64,000 nucleotides of DNA, taken from contig JAFRYA010000003.1 of the NCBI GenBank assembly GCA_017441295.1, positions 62,001 to 126,000 of the forward strand. Reading direction: 5' to 3'. Each line of letters starts with the position of its first letter. Within the stretch, counting starts at the first letter, position 1. This stretch comes from Lachnospiraceae bacterium. GTDB lineage: Bacteria; Bacillota; Clostridia; Lachnospirales; Lachnospiraceae. The notes below the pieces were generated by a model. It worked only from the letters and a program-made list of their open reading frames with translations, did not search any database and was not told where the DNA came from. Of this stretch, positions 1-9,391 are shown in pieces. A program made the translations under genes and the position numbers.

Positions 1-638
1 TTCTCAATCCTCTCCAGATCTGCGCCTTCTTCAGCCACAACATAGCACTCTCTGGTGTGCATCTGACGGGCTGTGAAGCCTTCTGCCTCACCCTTTACGG
101 CTGCCTCCATAGCTGAGAGGATCGGTACAGTATATTGTCTGGCGTCCTTAACGCCTGAAATACGCCTGATAGCATCAGAATGTCCCTGGCTGACACCTCT
201 TCCCCAGAAGGTGGAAAAGCGTCCTTGAGGCAGGATTGCGTTCGCGTAAACCCTGCTTACAGAAAACATTCCCGGATCCCAGCCGCCTGAGATCACTGCA
301 GTATGTCCGCTCTCTGATGCTGCCCTGTCTACATTCGCGAAATGCTCCGGAATGCGCGCATGGGTGTCAAAGCTGTCAACCACATTAAAGTTTTCAGCCA
401 GCATCGGCGTCAGTACTGGCAGGTCTGTGGCGCTGCCTCCGCAGATGATCATTACATCTATTTTGTCCTTGAATTCCAGCACGCTGTCTGCGCTGTATAC
501 AGGCAGTCCTGTCCTGGTCTTAACTGACCGCGGGTCTCTTCTGGTGAATACGCCGACCAGCTCCATGTCTGGATTCTGTCTGACCGCGCACTCTACTCCG
601 CGTCCTATATTTCCATATCCGTAAATAGCTATTCTCAT
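1..638 (-). CDS. ddh: meso-diaminopimelate dehydrogenase, partial (3' end beyond window)
   Basis: This NADPH-dependent enzyme makes meso-diaminopimelate from tetrahydrodipicolinate in one step, supplying cross-linking peptidoglycan residues and lysine. About 212 N-terminal codons are visible; the C-terminus lies left of the window. The protein opens with a Rossmann nucleotide-binding segment (MRIAIYGYGNIGRG), followed by a VVDSFDTHA stretch and an AVISGGWDPGMFS stretch, both characteristic of the family. The start at 638 has a GAGG ribosome site about 8 nt upstream. It lies 16 nt after dapB and is the last visible gene of the dapA-dapB-ddh operon, so it is probably under the lysine riboswitch. 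Its presence implies the dehydrogenase variant of the lysine pathway, without need for succinylase or acetylase genes. Confidence 0.93.
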   Translation of the reverse strand, partial: MRIAIYGYGNIGRGVECAVRQNPDMELVGVFTRRDPRSVKTRTGLPVYSADSVLEFKDKIDVMIICGGSATDLPVLTPMLAENFNVVDSFDTHARIPEHFANVDRAASESGHTAVISGGWDPGMFSVSRVYANAILPQGRFSTFWGRGVSQGHSDAIRRISGVKDARQYTVPILSAMEAAVKGEAEGFTARQMHTRECYVVAEEGADLERIE

Positions 639-654
639 ATATATTCCTCTATTT

Positions 655-1398
655 TTACACCAGATCGTTCATGTTGTAGAGACCTGCGTTCTGCTTAACC
701 AGAAATGCTGCTGCCGAGAGAGCTCCCTCAGCGAAAAGTGCCCTGCTGTGTGCCTCATGCTTAAGCGTGATCGTCTGGTTCTGAGTGCCTATGATAACCT
801 CATGCTCACCAACAATACTGCCCATTCTGATCGCATGGATGCCGATGTCGTTTGGCTGTCTTTTGCCGTTGCCTGCGCGTCCCAGCACAATATTTGCATT
901 TTCTCTGACAGTCTTTAATTCATTTGCCAGAGTCAGGGCTGTGCCGCTCGGTGCATCCAGCTTGCGGTTGTGATGCTTCTCTATGATCTCAATCTCAGCA
1001 TCCGGCATAGCTGCCGCAGCCCTCTTGGCCAGGTCCACTAACACTGCTACTCCCAGCGAATAATTGGCTGCGAAGAACAGCGGGATTTCCTTGGCTGCCT
1101 GAGCGATCATTTCCCTCTCTTCATCGGTCTGTCCTGTGGTGGCCAGCACCAATGGAATATGATTTGATACCGCAAAATCCAAGAGCGATTGTGTATTGCT
1201 GTGATGAGAAAAATCCACAATGCAGTCCACGTCTGTTATGGCCCCCGCGAAATCTGCCGCTACCGGCATTTCAATAGTGCTCTGTGCCGCATTGATGTCA
1301 ACACCGCCTGCCAGCTCGGCTCCCAAATAGCCGTTTCTGCAGAGGTTTGCGACTTCCTTACCCATTGCTCCGAGTATTCCGCTGATAAGTATCCTCAT
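655..1398 (-). CDS. dapB: 4-hydroxy-tetrahydrodipicolinate reductase
   Basis: Cytosolic enzyme that reduces the dapA product to tetrahydrodipicolinate with NAD(P)H, the second step of the diaminopimelate branch. The 247-residue length is normal for the family. The N-terminus has a Rossmann motif (ISGILGAMGKEV), and the substrate-binding region carries the family signature EKHHNRKLDAPSGTA around residues 140-155, with the His-His pair and the catalytic Lys. The C-terminus contains the conserved HEAHSRALFAEGAL segment. It starts 13 nt after the dapA stop and is followed 16 nt later by ddh, so the three genes form one operon behind the lysine riboswitch. Confidence 0.96.
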   Translation of the reverse strand: MRILISGILGAMGKEVANLCRNGYLGAELAGGVDINAAQSTIEMPVAADFAGAITDVDCIVDFSHHSNTQSLLDFAVSNHIPLVLATTGQTDEEREMIAQAAKEIPLFFAANYSLGVAVLVDLAKRAAAAMPDAEIEIIEKHHNRKLDAPSGTALTLANELKTVRENANIVLGRAGNGKRQPNDIGIHAIRMGSIVGEHEVIIGTQNQTITLKHEAHSRALFAEGALSAAAFLVKQNAGLYNMNDLV

Positions 1399-1411
1399 AG
1401 CTATTCCTCCA

Positions 1412-2305
1412 TTAGTCTATAACGCCCAGTCTGCGCATCTCAGCAAACAGAACTTCCTGATGCTCCGGCTCCATAGGTGTAAGAGGCAGACGCAGTGCGT
1501 TTGCGCCGTAGCCCATCTTGGCCATCGCTGCCCTTACAGGGATAGGATTAACTTCACAGAAAAGAGCCTTGATCATTGGCATCATCTCGCACTGAAGCTG
1601 CGCTGCTCCGGCGATGTCGCCCCTGAAGAATCTGTCGCAGATCTCCACGGTTTTAGCAGGCATTACGTTTGAAAGAACGGAGATGACGCCCTGTCCGCCC
1701 ATTGACATCAGCGGCACAATCTGATCGTCATTTCCTGAGTAAATATCCATATTATTACCGACCAGAGCTGCTGTCTCAACAACGCTTACAATGTTGCTGT
1801 TGGCCTCTTTGATGGCCTGCAGTCTCGGATGGTTCATCATCTTGGCGTATGTGGCCGGCAGGATGTTGAGGCCTGTTCTGGATGGCACATTATAGATGAT
1901 AACAGGTACTGTAGACGCGTCAGCGATTGCTGTATAATGCGCTACCAGTCCGTTCTGGGTGGCTTTGTTGTAATAAGGTGTTACCACCAGCACAGCATCT
2001 GCTCCAACCTCGCATGCATGTCTGGTCAGCTCGATAGCATATGCGGTTTCATTGGAACCTGTTCCTGCGATAACAGGGATTCTGCCCGCTACCTTCTCAA
2101 CCGCAAATTTGATGACAGCCTTGTGCTCGTCGTCGGTCAGTGTGGAACTCTCGCCTGTGGTTCCGCATACTACGATCGCGTTGATTCCTTCCGCAATCTG
2201 CCACTCGATCAGGCGCTCAAATGCCTCATAATCCACCTCACACTGCTCTGTCATAGGTGTGATGATTGCTGTTGCTACGCCTCTGAAAATAGGATTGTTT
2301 GTCAT
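1412..2305 (-). CDS. dapA: 4-hydroxy-tetrahydrodipicolinate synthase
   Basis: Condenses pyruvate with aspartate semialdehyde, the committed step to diaminopimelate and lysine. The 297-residue TIM-barrel protein shows the CGTTGE substrate motif near residue 45, the Tyr of VTPYYNK, the SRTG segment and the Schiff-base Lys in LQAIKEAN. The start at 2305 was chosen over an upstream in-frame start at 2446 because AAAGGAG lies 8 nt before it, and because the longer reading would run through the riboswitch and its terminator. First gene of the dapA-dapB-ddh operon; expression should fall when lysine is abundant. Confidence 0.96.
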   Translation of the reverse strand: MTNNPIFRGVATAIITPMTEQCEVDYEAFERLIEWQIAEGINAIVVCGTTGESSTLTDDEHKAVIKFAVEKVAGRIPVIAGTGSNETAYAIELTRHACEVGADAVLVVTPYYNKATQNGLVAHYTAIADASTVPVIIYNVPSRTGLNILPATYAKMMNHPRLQAIKEANSNIVSVVETAALVGNNMDIYSGNDDQIVPLMSMGGQGVISVLSNVMPAKTVEICDRFFRGDIAGAAQLQCEMMPMIKALFCEVNPIPVRAAMAKMGYGANALRLPLTPMEPEHQEVLFAEMRRLGVID

Positions 2306-2349
2306 GATAATTTCTCCTTTTCTAATTTTTATCATATTGCAATCCCAGG

Positions 2350-2385
2350 AATAAACAAGCCGCAAATGCAATACGCATCTGCGGC
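2350..2385 (-). terminator. intrinsic terminator of the lysine riboswitch
   Basis: A stem of GCCGCA/TGCGGC plus ATGC/GCAT (2359-2385) is followed on the minus strand by TTGTTTATT. It lies between the aptamer and dapA. The 5' arm of this hairpin can instead pair with the same ten bases repeated at the 3' end of the aptamer (2428-2438), which supplies the antiterminator. Confidence 0.85.
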
Positions 2386-2418
2386 TAAAAAGTCTGAATA
2401 ATAAGTCTTCAATCAATA

Positions 2419-2580
2419 CATAGCTCTCCGCAAATGCGACAGTCAAACGGATATTCTCCGTTTGCCCAAGACGGACCGGCTCTCCATCTTTCGGCAGCGA
2501 CCCCTTTCATCTACAGCAACGGCTCTGCCAAAGCCTTTAACGCTGCGGGTTACTCATGATAACTGCGCCTCTATCCTTTA
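2419..2580 (-). promoter_or_regulatory. lysine riboswitch (L box) aptamer
   Basis: Read on the minus strand, the leader carries the conserved L-box blocks in order: GATAGAGGCGC, ATCATGAGTAAC, GATGAAAGGGGTCG, GCCGAAAGATGG, AGAGCCGGT, and a closing GGAGAGCTAT that pairs with the opening GATAG to form P1. It lies between a promoter and dapA and is followed by a terminator. The family binds lysine and turns transcription off, which fits control of diaminopimelate synthesis genes. No other riboswitch class fits these blocks. Confidence 0.93.
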
Positions 2581-2602
2581 ATTGCAATATTTAATTTCGT
2601 GC

Positions 2603-2631
2603 ATTATAAACTGATTTTTTCTAATAATCAA
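2603..2631 (-). promoter_or_regulatory. promoter of dapA-dapB-ddh
   Basis: Minus strand TTGATT (2626-2631), 17 bp spacer, TATAAT (2603-2608). It sits between the ilvA stop and the lysine riboswitch, so the leader RNA would begin about 15 nt before P1 of the aptamer. Confidence 0.8.
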
Positions 2632-2645
2632 GCCCTAGTTAAAAA

Positions 2646-3848
2646 TTAATTGATGATATTGTATCCTGCCTCGGTCAAAGCCTGTCTGATCTGTTTGATC
2701 TGCTCGAAATCACGGGTCTCCATACTGATCTTCAGATAGCAGCTGGCTATTGCCATGCTCTCATCTGAACGTTCGTGGAGGACGCTGGTAACATTTGCGC
2801 CGCATTCAGAAATGATACGGCTGATACCCGCGAGCTGACCCGGTTTATCGTCAAGCGAAAACTGGAGCGTACACATTCTGCCATCTGTGACCAGACCTCT
2901 GGTAATAACTCTGGTCATGATGTTAACGTCAATATTGCCTCCGGAAACGATACATACCGCTTTCTTGCCTTTGATAGGCACTTTGTTGAACATGGCTGCG
3001 GCCACGCCTACAGCACCTGCTCCTTCAGCAACCAGTTTCTGTCTTTCCATCAGAGCCAGTATCGCTGCAGCTATCTCGCCTTCGCTGACAGTTACTACAT
3101 CATCAACATATTTACAGATCAGGTCGAATGTCAGGTCTCCCGGCGTCTTAACAGCGATACCATCGGCAAATGTAGCAACACGGTCTACAGAAACAATCTG
3201 TTTGCGTTTGAAGCTCTCCGCCATGGAAGGAGCCTTCTCGGCCTGAACGCCGTATACCTTAACAGACGGTTTAAGTCTCTTGATGACGTATGCCACGCCT
3301 GCGATCAGTCCGCCTCCTCCGATAGGAACCAGTACAGCGTCCAGATCCGGCAGCTGTTCAAACAGCTCCAGACCTATGGTTGCCTGACCTTCGATGACTT
3401 CCTGGTCATCATACGGATGAATGAATGTAGCGCCTGTCTCATGCTGCATCTGCACTGCTCTGTCATGTGCGTCATCATATGTGTGCGGAACCAGACAGAT
3501 TTCCGCGCCAAGTGCCCTGGTGGCTTCGACCTTACTGATCGGAGCTCCGTCCGGCATGCAGATGGTGGCTTTAATACCCATCTTGGATGCTGCCAGAGCA
3601 ACGCCCTGAGCATGGTTTCCGGCGCTGCATGCAATAATGCCTGCATTGCGCTCTTCTTCGGTCAGCTGACTGATCTTGTAATATGCTCCCCTGACCTTGA
3701 AGCTGCCTGTTACCTGCAGATTCTCCGTCTTCAGATAAATCTCTGCTTCATTTGAAAGTTTGGGAGCGTAGATCATATCTGTCTTACGCGCTACGTCCTT
3801 TAATATATATGCTGCCTGATATACTTTATCCAGTGATACTGAGTCCAT
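2646..3848 (-). CDS. ilvA: threonine ammonia-lyase with C-terminal ACT domain
   Basis: Pyridoxal-phosphate enzyme that deaminates threonine to 2-oxobutanoate, the entry to isoleucine. The PLP lysine is K51 in TGSFKVRGA, the phosphate-binding loop is IGGGGLIAGV, and SAGNHAQGVA is the conserved substrate segment. Residues from about 326 to 400 form a single ACT domain (FSLDDKPGQLAGISRIISE), so allosteric control by amino acids is likely. At 400 residues it is the short form, not the 500-residue enterobacterial form. It is the last gene of the ilv-leu operon, 20 nt after ilvE, which supports a biosynthetic rather than catabolic role. Confidence 0.93.
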   Translation of the reverse strand: MDSVSLDKVYQAAYILKDVARKTDMIYAPKLSNEAEIYLKTENLQVTGSFKVRGAYYKISQLTEEERNAGIIACSAGNHAQGVALAASKMGIKATICMPDGAPISKVEATRALGAEICLVPHTYDDAHDRAVQMQHETGATFIHPYDDQEVIEGQATIGLELFEQLPDLDAVLVPIGGGGLIAGVAYVIKRLKPSVKVYGVQAEKAPSMAESFKRKQIVSVDRVATFADGIAVKTPGDLTFDLICKYVDDVVTVSEGEIAAAILALMERQKLVAEGAGAVGVAAAMFNKVPIKGKKAVCIVSGGNIDVNIMTRVITRGLVTDGRMCTLQFSLDDKPGQLAGISRIISECGANVTSVLHERSDESMAIASCYLKISMETRDFEQIKQIRQALTEAGYNIIN

Positions 3849-3868
3849 TATGTGTTACCTTTTCTAAT

Positions 3869-4933
3869 TTAGTCTACTAATACTCTCCAGCCGTATTTAT
3901 CTTCGATCCTGCCCAGCTGAATGCCGGTAACAGTATCATAAAGTTTCTGGCTTAATTCACCGATCTCGCCATTGCCGATGGTCATAACATCATCTTTGTA
4001 ACGGAGTTTGCCTACCGGTGAAATAACAGCCGCTGTACCCGAACCGAATACTTCTTCGAGTTTACCGCTCTTCTGAGCATCAATCAGCTCATCTACTGAA
4101 ATCTTTCTTTCTTCTACTTCCAGTCCCCAGTCTCTGCACAATGTGAGAACTGAATTCCTGGTAATGCCCGGCAGGATGCTGCCGTTCAGCATCGGGGTGA
4201 CTACCTTGCCGTCAATCTTGAAGAAGATGTTCATGGAACCTACTTCTTCGATATATTTACGCTCTACGCCGTCCAGCCAAAGCACCTGTGAATAGCCGTC
4301 ATTGTGAGCCTTGATCTGGCCGATCAGGCTGCATGCGTAGTTGCCGCTGGTCTTCGCGAATCCCATTCCGCCGCGGACCGCGCGTACGAAATCATCCTCG
4401 ATCCAGATGCTGACAGGTGCCAGTCCTTCTGGATAATATGCTCCGCTCGGTGAGAGGATGATCATAAACAGATAGGTCTTGGATGTATCAACACCCAGGA
4501 AAACGTCTGTCGCGATAATAAATGGTCTGATATAAAGAGATGTGCCCGGTTCTGTCGGAATCCAGTCCTCGTCCACCTTGACAATAGCCTTTATGGCCTG
4601 GACGAAATCCTCCTCAGGAATATGAGGAATGCACAGACGGTCATTTGAAACGTTCGCTCTCTTGGCATTCATATCCGGTCTGAACAGGTAATTGTGTCCG
4701 TCCACACCCTTGTATGCCTTAAGGCCTTCAAACATTTCCTGTCCATAATGCAGGATTACGCATGCAGGAGAAATGGAAAGATCGTGGAAAGGCTCGATTC
4801 TCGGGTCATGCCAGCCGATGCCCTCTGTATAGTTCATAATAAACATATGATCTGTGAAAATCTTGCCGAATCCCAGCGGTCCTGTCGGTTTCTCCTTTGG
4901 GGTTGTAGTTCTTGTAATCTTAATATCCAGCAT
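3869..4933 (-). CDS. ilvE: branched-chain amino acid aminotransferase
   Basis: Transfers the amino group from glutamate to the 2-oxo acids of valine, leucine and isoleucine, the last step of all three pathways. The 354-residue protein belongs to the fold type IV aminotransferases, in the longer BCAT subgroup. Visible family segments are QEMFEGLKAYKG, SLYIRPFI, the PLP lysine in GFAKTSGNYA (about residue 193), EEVGSMNIFF and NGSILPGITRNSVL. The start at 4933 has AAGGAGG about 7 nt upstream; an upstream in-frame start would overlap leuB. It lies between leuB and ilvA in the long branched-chain operon. Confidence 0.94.
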   Translation of the reverse strand: MLDIKITRTTTPKEKPTGPLGFGKIFTDHMFIMNYTEGIGWHDPRIEPFHDLSISPACVILHYGQEMFEGLKAYKGVDGHNYLFRPDMNAKRANVSNDRLCIPHIPEEDFVQAIKAIVKVDEDWIPTEPGTSLYIRPFIIATDVFLGVDTSKTYLFMIILSPSGAYYPEGLAPVSIWIEDDFVRAVRGGMGFAKTSGNYACSLIGQIKAHNDGYSQVLWLDGVERKYIEEVGSMNIFFKIDGKVVTPMLNGSILPGITRNSVLTLCRDWGLEVEERKISVDELIDAQKSGKLEEVFGSGTAAVISPVGKLRYKDDVMTIGNGEIGELSQKLYDTVTGIQLGRIEDKYGWRVLVD

Positions 4934-4949
4934 ATTCTGCCTCCTTATA

Positions 4950-6020
4950 TCAGAGTTTGCTGATGATTGCATCAGTCATCTCCCTTGTACTTACAAACTT
5001 TTCATTTTTACCTGCAATATCAGCGGTTCTGACTCCATCGTTCAGTACTGCTTCAACTGCAGCTTCTATTGCGTCTGCCTCAGCGGCCAGGCCGAATGAA
5101 TATCTCAGCATCATGGCTCCTGACAGGATAGTCGCGATCGGATTGGCCTTGCCTGTACCTGCAATATCAGGCGCACTGCCGTGGATAGGCTCATACATTC
5201 CCACTGTGCTGCTGCCCAGAGATGCTGATGGCAGAAGTCCAATGGAGCCTGTGATCTGAGAAGCCTCGTCCGAAAGGATATCACCAAACATGTTTGATGT
5301 CAAAAGAACATCGAAATGTCCGGGGTCTCTGACCAGCTGCATTGCGGCATTGTCCACATACATGAAATCCAGTTCTGCTTCAGGATATTCTTTAGCCACC
5401 TCAGTGACCACTTCTCTCCAGAGCCTGGATGTCTCCAGCACGTTGGCCTTGTCTACGCAGGTTACGCGTTTCTTTCGTGCCATGGCTGTATTGAAGGCTA
5501 CCCTGGCGATACGCTCTATCTCCATGACGCTGTAGCTCTCTGTATCATATGCCTCAGGGCCGTACTTGCCGTCGCGTCTGCCGCGCTCTCCGAAATAAAT
5601 GCCGCCTGTCAGCTCTCGCACGATTACCATGTCGAAGCCCCCTGCTACGATGTCAGGACGCAGTGTACAGGCATCCATCAGAACAGGGAAAATCCTGGCC
5701 GGGCGAAGGTTTGTGAACAGTCCCATTGCGCTTCTTAAGCCCAGCAGGGCCTTCTCAGGTCTTAAATGGTTAGGCTGGCTGTCCCACTTAGGTCCGCCAA
5801 CTGCTCCCAGAAGCACACTGTCGGACGCAAGGCATCCGTCAATAGTCTCCTGCGGCAGAGGCACGCCTGTCCGGTCGATTGCGCAGCCTCCTGCAAGATA
5901 TGGGATGAAGTTGAATTCATGCCCGAATTTCTCGCCTATTTTATTCATTACCTGTACGCATCCGCCGGTTATTTCAGGACCTATACCATCGCCGGCTACC
6001 AGCGCAATATTGTATTTCAT
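4950..6020 (-). CDS. leuB: 3-isopropylmalate dehydrogenase
   Basis: NAD-dependent oxidative decarboxylation of 3-isopropylmalate in leucine synthesis. The 356-residue protein has the family nucleotide and substrate motifs: [10 protein letters not shown] at the N-terminus, [11 protein letters not shown] with the substrate arginines, [13 protein letters not shown], and the C-terminal metal/NAD region [15 protein letters not shown] and [12 protein letters not shown]. The ATG at 6020 is preferred to a TTG at 6041 because AAGGAG overlaps the leuD stop and lies 7 nt before the ATG. The spacing of 10 nt from leuD indicates one transcript and probably coupled translation. Confidence 0.96.
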   Translation of the reverse strand: MKYNIALVAGDGIGPEITGGCVQVMNKIGEKFGHEFNFIPYLAGGCAIDRTGVPLPQETIDGCLASDSVLLGAVGGPKWDSQPNHLRPEKALLGLRSAMGLFTNLRPARIFPVLMDACTLRPDIVAGGFDMVIVRELTGGIYFGERGRRDGKYGPEAYDTESYSVMEIERIARVAFNTAMARKKRVTCVDKANVLETSRLWREVVTEVAKEYPEAELDFMYVDNAAMQLVRDPGHFDVLLTSNMFGDILSDEASQITGSIGLLPSASLGSSTVGMYEPIHGSAPDIAGTGKANPIATILSGAMMLRYSFGLAAEADAIEAAVEAVLNDGVRTADIAGKNEKFVSTREMTDAIISKL

Positions 6021-6030
6021 AGGTTTCTCC

Positions 6031-6522
6031 TTAATTGTCAAGCTTAGCTTTATAATACTTCAAAAGACCGCCGTTCTTGATGATGTTGTCAATGAATTCC
6101 GGGAATCCCTTGGCCTGGAAAGTCTCGCCTGTGGTCAGGTCTGTAATGACACCGCTGGCGAAATCCACGCTGACTTTATCTCCATTCTGAATCTTGGCTG
6201 CCGCTTCCGGGCACTCCAGGATCGGAAAGCCCATATTTATGGCATTGCGGTAAAAAATCCTGGCGAAGCTGTCAGCTATTACGCATGAAATGCCGCTGGC
6301 TTTGATAGCGATCGGCGCATGCTCACGTGATGATCCGCAGCCGAAATTGGCTCCTCCGACCATGACGTCTCCAGGCTGAACCCGGTTAACAAAATCAGGG
6401 TCCAGATCCTCCATGCAGTGCTTGGCCATCTCTTCAGGTGATGGGGCATTCAGATATCTTGCGGCAATGATAACGTCGGTATCAATGTTGTCACCATACT
6501 TTATTACATTTCCTGAAATCAT
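6031..6522 (-). CDS. leuD: 3-isopropylmalate dehydratase small subunit
   Basis: Swivelling-domain subunit that pairs with LeuC to isomerise 2- to 3-isopropylmalate. The 163-residue protein has the archaeal/clostridial short form and carries the family motif [15 protein letters not shown] at about residues 57-71, with a [14 protein letters not shown] segment after it. The start codon overlaps the leuC stop by one base (TAATG), a typical sign of translational coupling and of the fixed subunit ratio needed for a heterodimer. Confidence 0.96.
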   Translation of the reverse strand: MISGNVIKYGDNIDTDVIIAARYLNAPSPEEMAKHCMEDLDPDFVNRVQPGDVMVGGANFGCGSSREHAPIAIKASGISCVIADSFARIFYRNAINMGFPILECPEAAAKIQNGDKVSVDFASGVITDLTTGETFQAKGFPEFIDNIIKNGGLLKYYKAKLDN

Positions 6523-7790
6523 TATTTCACCTCCAGACCTTCCGGCAGCGCAACTGCTCCCATAACCGCGGAAGCTGCTGCTATATATGGGCTGGCTAGG
6601 ATAACCTCACTCTCTGCATGGCCCATTCGTCCAATGAAGTTGCGGTTGGTGGTTGCCACTGCTCTCTCGCCCTCACACATGCATCCCATATGTCCTCCAA
6701 GACATGGCCCGCAAGTTGGGGTGGATACAGCGCAGCCTGCATTAATAAAGATTTCTGTCAGTCCCTCCTCAATGCTCTGCATGTAAATCTCCTGTGTTGC
6801 AGGGATTACGATGCATCTAACAAAAGGAGCGACCTTTCTGCCTTTCAGGACCTCTGCCGCCGCTCTCAGATCGCTGATGCGGCCATTGGTGCAGGAACCG
6901 ATAATAACCTGATCAATGTGCAAGCCCTTTACTTCTTTAGCCTTTTTAGTATTTGAAGGCAGATGCGGGAGCGAAACCGTAGGCTCCAGCTGGTCCAGAT
7001 CGATCACTACTTCTGATTCGTAAATGGCATCCGGATCTGCCTCATATACGTCAACTGTGCCTTTATAGCGGCCTTTGACGTATTCTAATGTTTTCTCATC
7101 AACCGGGAAGATGCCGTTCTTGGCGCCGGCCTCAATAGCCATATTCGCGATGGTGAAACGGTCATCCATTGAGAGCGATGCAACACCCTCACCGGTAAAT
7201 TCCAATGATTTATACAGTGCGCCATCAACGCCAATGCATCCGATAAGATGCAGGATTACATCCTTGCCTGTCACATAACGGTTTAACTGACCTTTCAGTG
7301 TAACCTTGATAGCTTCAGGAACCTTGAACCAGTTCTCACCGGCCGCCATTCCTGCTGCCATATCCGTAGAACCCACACCTGTTGAGAAGGCACCAAGTGC
7401 TCCGTAAGTACAGGTGTGTGAGTCTGCACCGATAATGCAGTCTCCTGGTCCTACCAGACCCTGCTCGGGGAGAAGGGCATGTTCGATGCCCACGCAGCCG
7501 ACATCATAGAATAATGTGAGCTGCTGTTCTCTGGCGAAATCGCGGGCTTTTTTGCAAAGCTGGGCAGCCTTTATATCTTTACAAGGTGTGTAATGATCGA
7601 GTACTATGGCAATTTTTTCTTTATCAAACACCTGCCCGAATCCTGCTTTGCGGAATTCATCAATAGCTACCGGAGCGGTAATATCGTTTCCTAATACCAG
7701 GTCAAGCCTGGCTGCGATCAGGTCTCCTGCCTGAACACTTTCAAGTCCTGCATGAGCTGCCAGTATTTTCTGGGTCATCGTCATTCCCAT
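6522..7790 (-). CDS. leuC: 3-isopropylmalate dehydratase large subunit
   Basis: Aconitase-family subunit that holds the catalytic [4Fe-4S] cluster and works with LeuD in leucine synthesis. Cluster ligands are visible as C300 (GSCTNGRI), C360 and C363 (TCGPCLGG). Other family segments are [13 protein letters not shown] and [10 protein letters not shown]. Three in-frame ATGs lie close together; 7790 is chosen because AGGAGG is 7 nt before it. The ATG at 7796 overlaps the leuA stop as ATGA but is only 1 nt from the Shine-Dalgarno. The two choices differ by two residues. It follows leuA directly. Confidence 0.95.
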   Translation of the reverse strand: MGMTMTQKILAAHAGLESVQAGDLIAARLDLVLGNDITAPVAIDEFRKAGFGQVFDKEKIAIVLDHYTPCKDIKAAQLCKKARDFAREQQLTLFYDVGCVGIEHALLPEQGLVGPGDCIIGADSHTCTYGALGAFSTGVGSTDMAAGMAAGENWFKVPEAIKVTLKGQLNRYVTGKDVILHLIGCIGVDGALYKSLEFTGEGVASLSMDDRFTIANMAIEAGAKNGIFPVDEKTLEYVKGRYKGTVDVYEADPDAIYESEVVIDLDQLEPTVSLPHLPSNTKKAKEVKGLHIDQVIIGSCTNGRISDLRAAAEVLKGRKVAPFVRCIVIPATQEIYMQSIEEGLTEIFINAGCAVSTPTCGPCLGGHMGCMCEGERAVATTNRNFIGRMGHAESEVILASPYIAAASAVMGAVALPEGLEVK

Positions 7791-7792
7791 GG

Positions 7793-9328
7793 TCATACCT
7801 CCTGCGGTGCAAGCTGCGCCTGCATCTTATTCATTGCATTGATATAAGCTATGATACTTGCTTCGATAGTGTCGGTCGAAAGGCCTCTGCCAACGAAGGT
7901 CCGGTCGCCTGCCCTAAGTCTTACGGCAACGTCGCCCAGTGTATCCTTGCCTTCTGAAATGGAATTGATGGTATAGATATCGAAACTGTGCTCAACAGGC
8001 TTAATGATCTGGTCGATAGCATTGAACGAAGCGTCAATAGGACCATCGCCCAGTGCAACCTGCTGGTATTTTTCTCCATCCTTCTTCAGGCATACCGTGC
8101 TGGTGCTGGTCGTGAAGTTGCTGGTGTATACAGCGAACCAATCCAGCTCGAATCCTTCTGTAGCAGTAGCATGGCCTGATGAATGATGCATGACGATAGC
8201 TTCAATATCAGCATCTGTAACTGTTTTCTTCTTGTCGCACAGAATCTTAAATTCTTCCATGCATCTCTTGATCTCATCCGCGGAAAGCTCAAATCCCATA
8301 TCTCTGAGGTGCTCTTCGAAAGCGTGCTTTCCGGAATGCTTGCCGAGTACAATGTTATTGGCCTTGATGCCGACTGACTCAGGAGTAAGTATCTCATATG
8401 TCAGGGCATTTGCCTGAACGCCGTGCTGATGGATGCCTGCCTCATGGGCGAAAGCATTCTGGCCAACTATAGGCTTGTTCAGCGGTGCTTTCTGGCCGAT
8501 CACATTGTAAACGGTCTTGCTGGTATGATAAATCTGACGGGTATCAATGCCGGTCTTAATATCTCCAAAGATGTCAGGACGCGTATGAATGGCCATTACA
8601 ACCTCTTCAAGAGAAGTGTTGCCGCTCCTCTCACCCAGGCCGTTTACTGTACATTCAACCTGTCTGGCTCCTCCCAGCACACCTGCCAGTGAATTGGCGG
8701 TGGCCAGTCCGAGGTCATTGTGGCAATGAAGTGAAAGGTCTACCTTGTCTGCTCCGTCCACATGTTCCAGAATATATTCGATCAGTCCTCTCATCTCACT
8801 CGGAGTAGTATAGCCTACTGTATCCGGAAGGTTGACAGTGGTTGCGCCTGCTCTGATAACTGCCTCCACAACCTGTGCCAGATAAGCCCAGTCGCTTCTG
8901 GTAGCATCCTCAGCGGAAAACTCAATGTTTGAGCAGTATTTCTTGGCGTAGCGGGTCATGGCCTCAGCCTGCTCCAGCACCTGATCACGGCTCATCTTGA
9001 GCTTGTACTCCAGATGGATATCGCTGGTAGCGATAAACAGGTGGATTCTGGGATCAGCAGCGTGTTTAACCGCTTCCCATGCCGTGTCAATGTCCACTGT
9101 GTTAGCTCTGGCCAGAGACGCAACGGTGCAGTTCTTGACAGTCTTGGCAATCTCACTTACGGACTCAAAATCTCCTGGTGATGAAATAGCAAATCCTGCC
9201 TCGATTATATCTACTCTCATTTTCTCCAGACACCTGGCTATCTCCAGCTTTTCCTTGAGGTTCATGCTACAGCCGGGGGACTGCTCTCCGTCTCTGAGTG
9301 TTGTGTCAAATATTTTAACCTTTTGCAT
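7793..9328 (-). CDS. leuA: 2-isopropylmalate synthase
   Basis: Condenses acetyl-CoA with 2-oxoisovalerate, the committed step to leucine. At 511 residues it is full length, with an N-terminal HMGL-like TIM barrel ([14 protein letters not shown] at about residue 6, the metal-binding [10 protein letters not shown] at about residue 200, GLGERSGN after it) and a C-terminal regulatory dimerisation domain from about residue 385. The feedback domain suggests leucine inhibition, as in the family. It begins the leu half of the operon after a 63-nt gap from ilvD, the largest gap within the operon; no clear internal promoter or terminator is visible there. Confidence 0.96.
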   Translation of the reverse strand: MQKVKIFDTTLRDGEQSPGCSMNLKEKLEIARCLEKMRVDIIEAGFAISSPGDFESVSEIAKTVKNCTVASLARANTVDIDTAWEAVKHAADPRIHLFIATSDIHLEYKLKMSRDQVLEQAEAMTRYAKKYCSNIEFSAEDATRSDWAYLAQVVEAVIRAGATTVNLPDTVGYTTPSEMRGLIEYILEHVDGADKVDLSLHCHNDLGLATANSLAGVLGGARQVECTVNGLGERSGNTSLEEVVMAIHTRPDIFGDIKTGIDTRQIYHTSKTVYNVIGQKAPLNKPIVGQNAFAHEAGIHQHGVQANALTYEILTPESVGIKANNIVLGKHSGKHAFEEHLRDMGFELSADEIKRCMEEFKILCDKKKTVTDADIEAIVMHHSSGHATATEGFELDWFAVYTSNFTTSTSTVCLKKDGEKYQQVALGDGPIDASFNAIDQIIKPVEHSFDIYTINSISEGKDTLGDVAVRLRAGDRTFVGRGLSTDTIEASIIAYINAMNKMQAQLAPQEV

Positions 9329-9391
9329 TTTTTACCCTCTTAAATATTTGTCATGATACGGGTCTCTCCGCAAAGTGGGTTTGAGTCCTTA

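Noticed and set aside
2775-3755. Plus-strand frame of 326 codons
   Set aside because: Antisense to ilvA, which shows a complete PLP enzyme with ACT domain.
9329-9391. Internal promoter or attenuator between ilvD and leuA
   Set aside because: The 63-nt gap shows no acceptable -35/-10 pair or hairpin with T-run.
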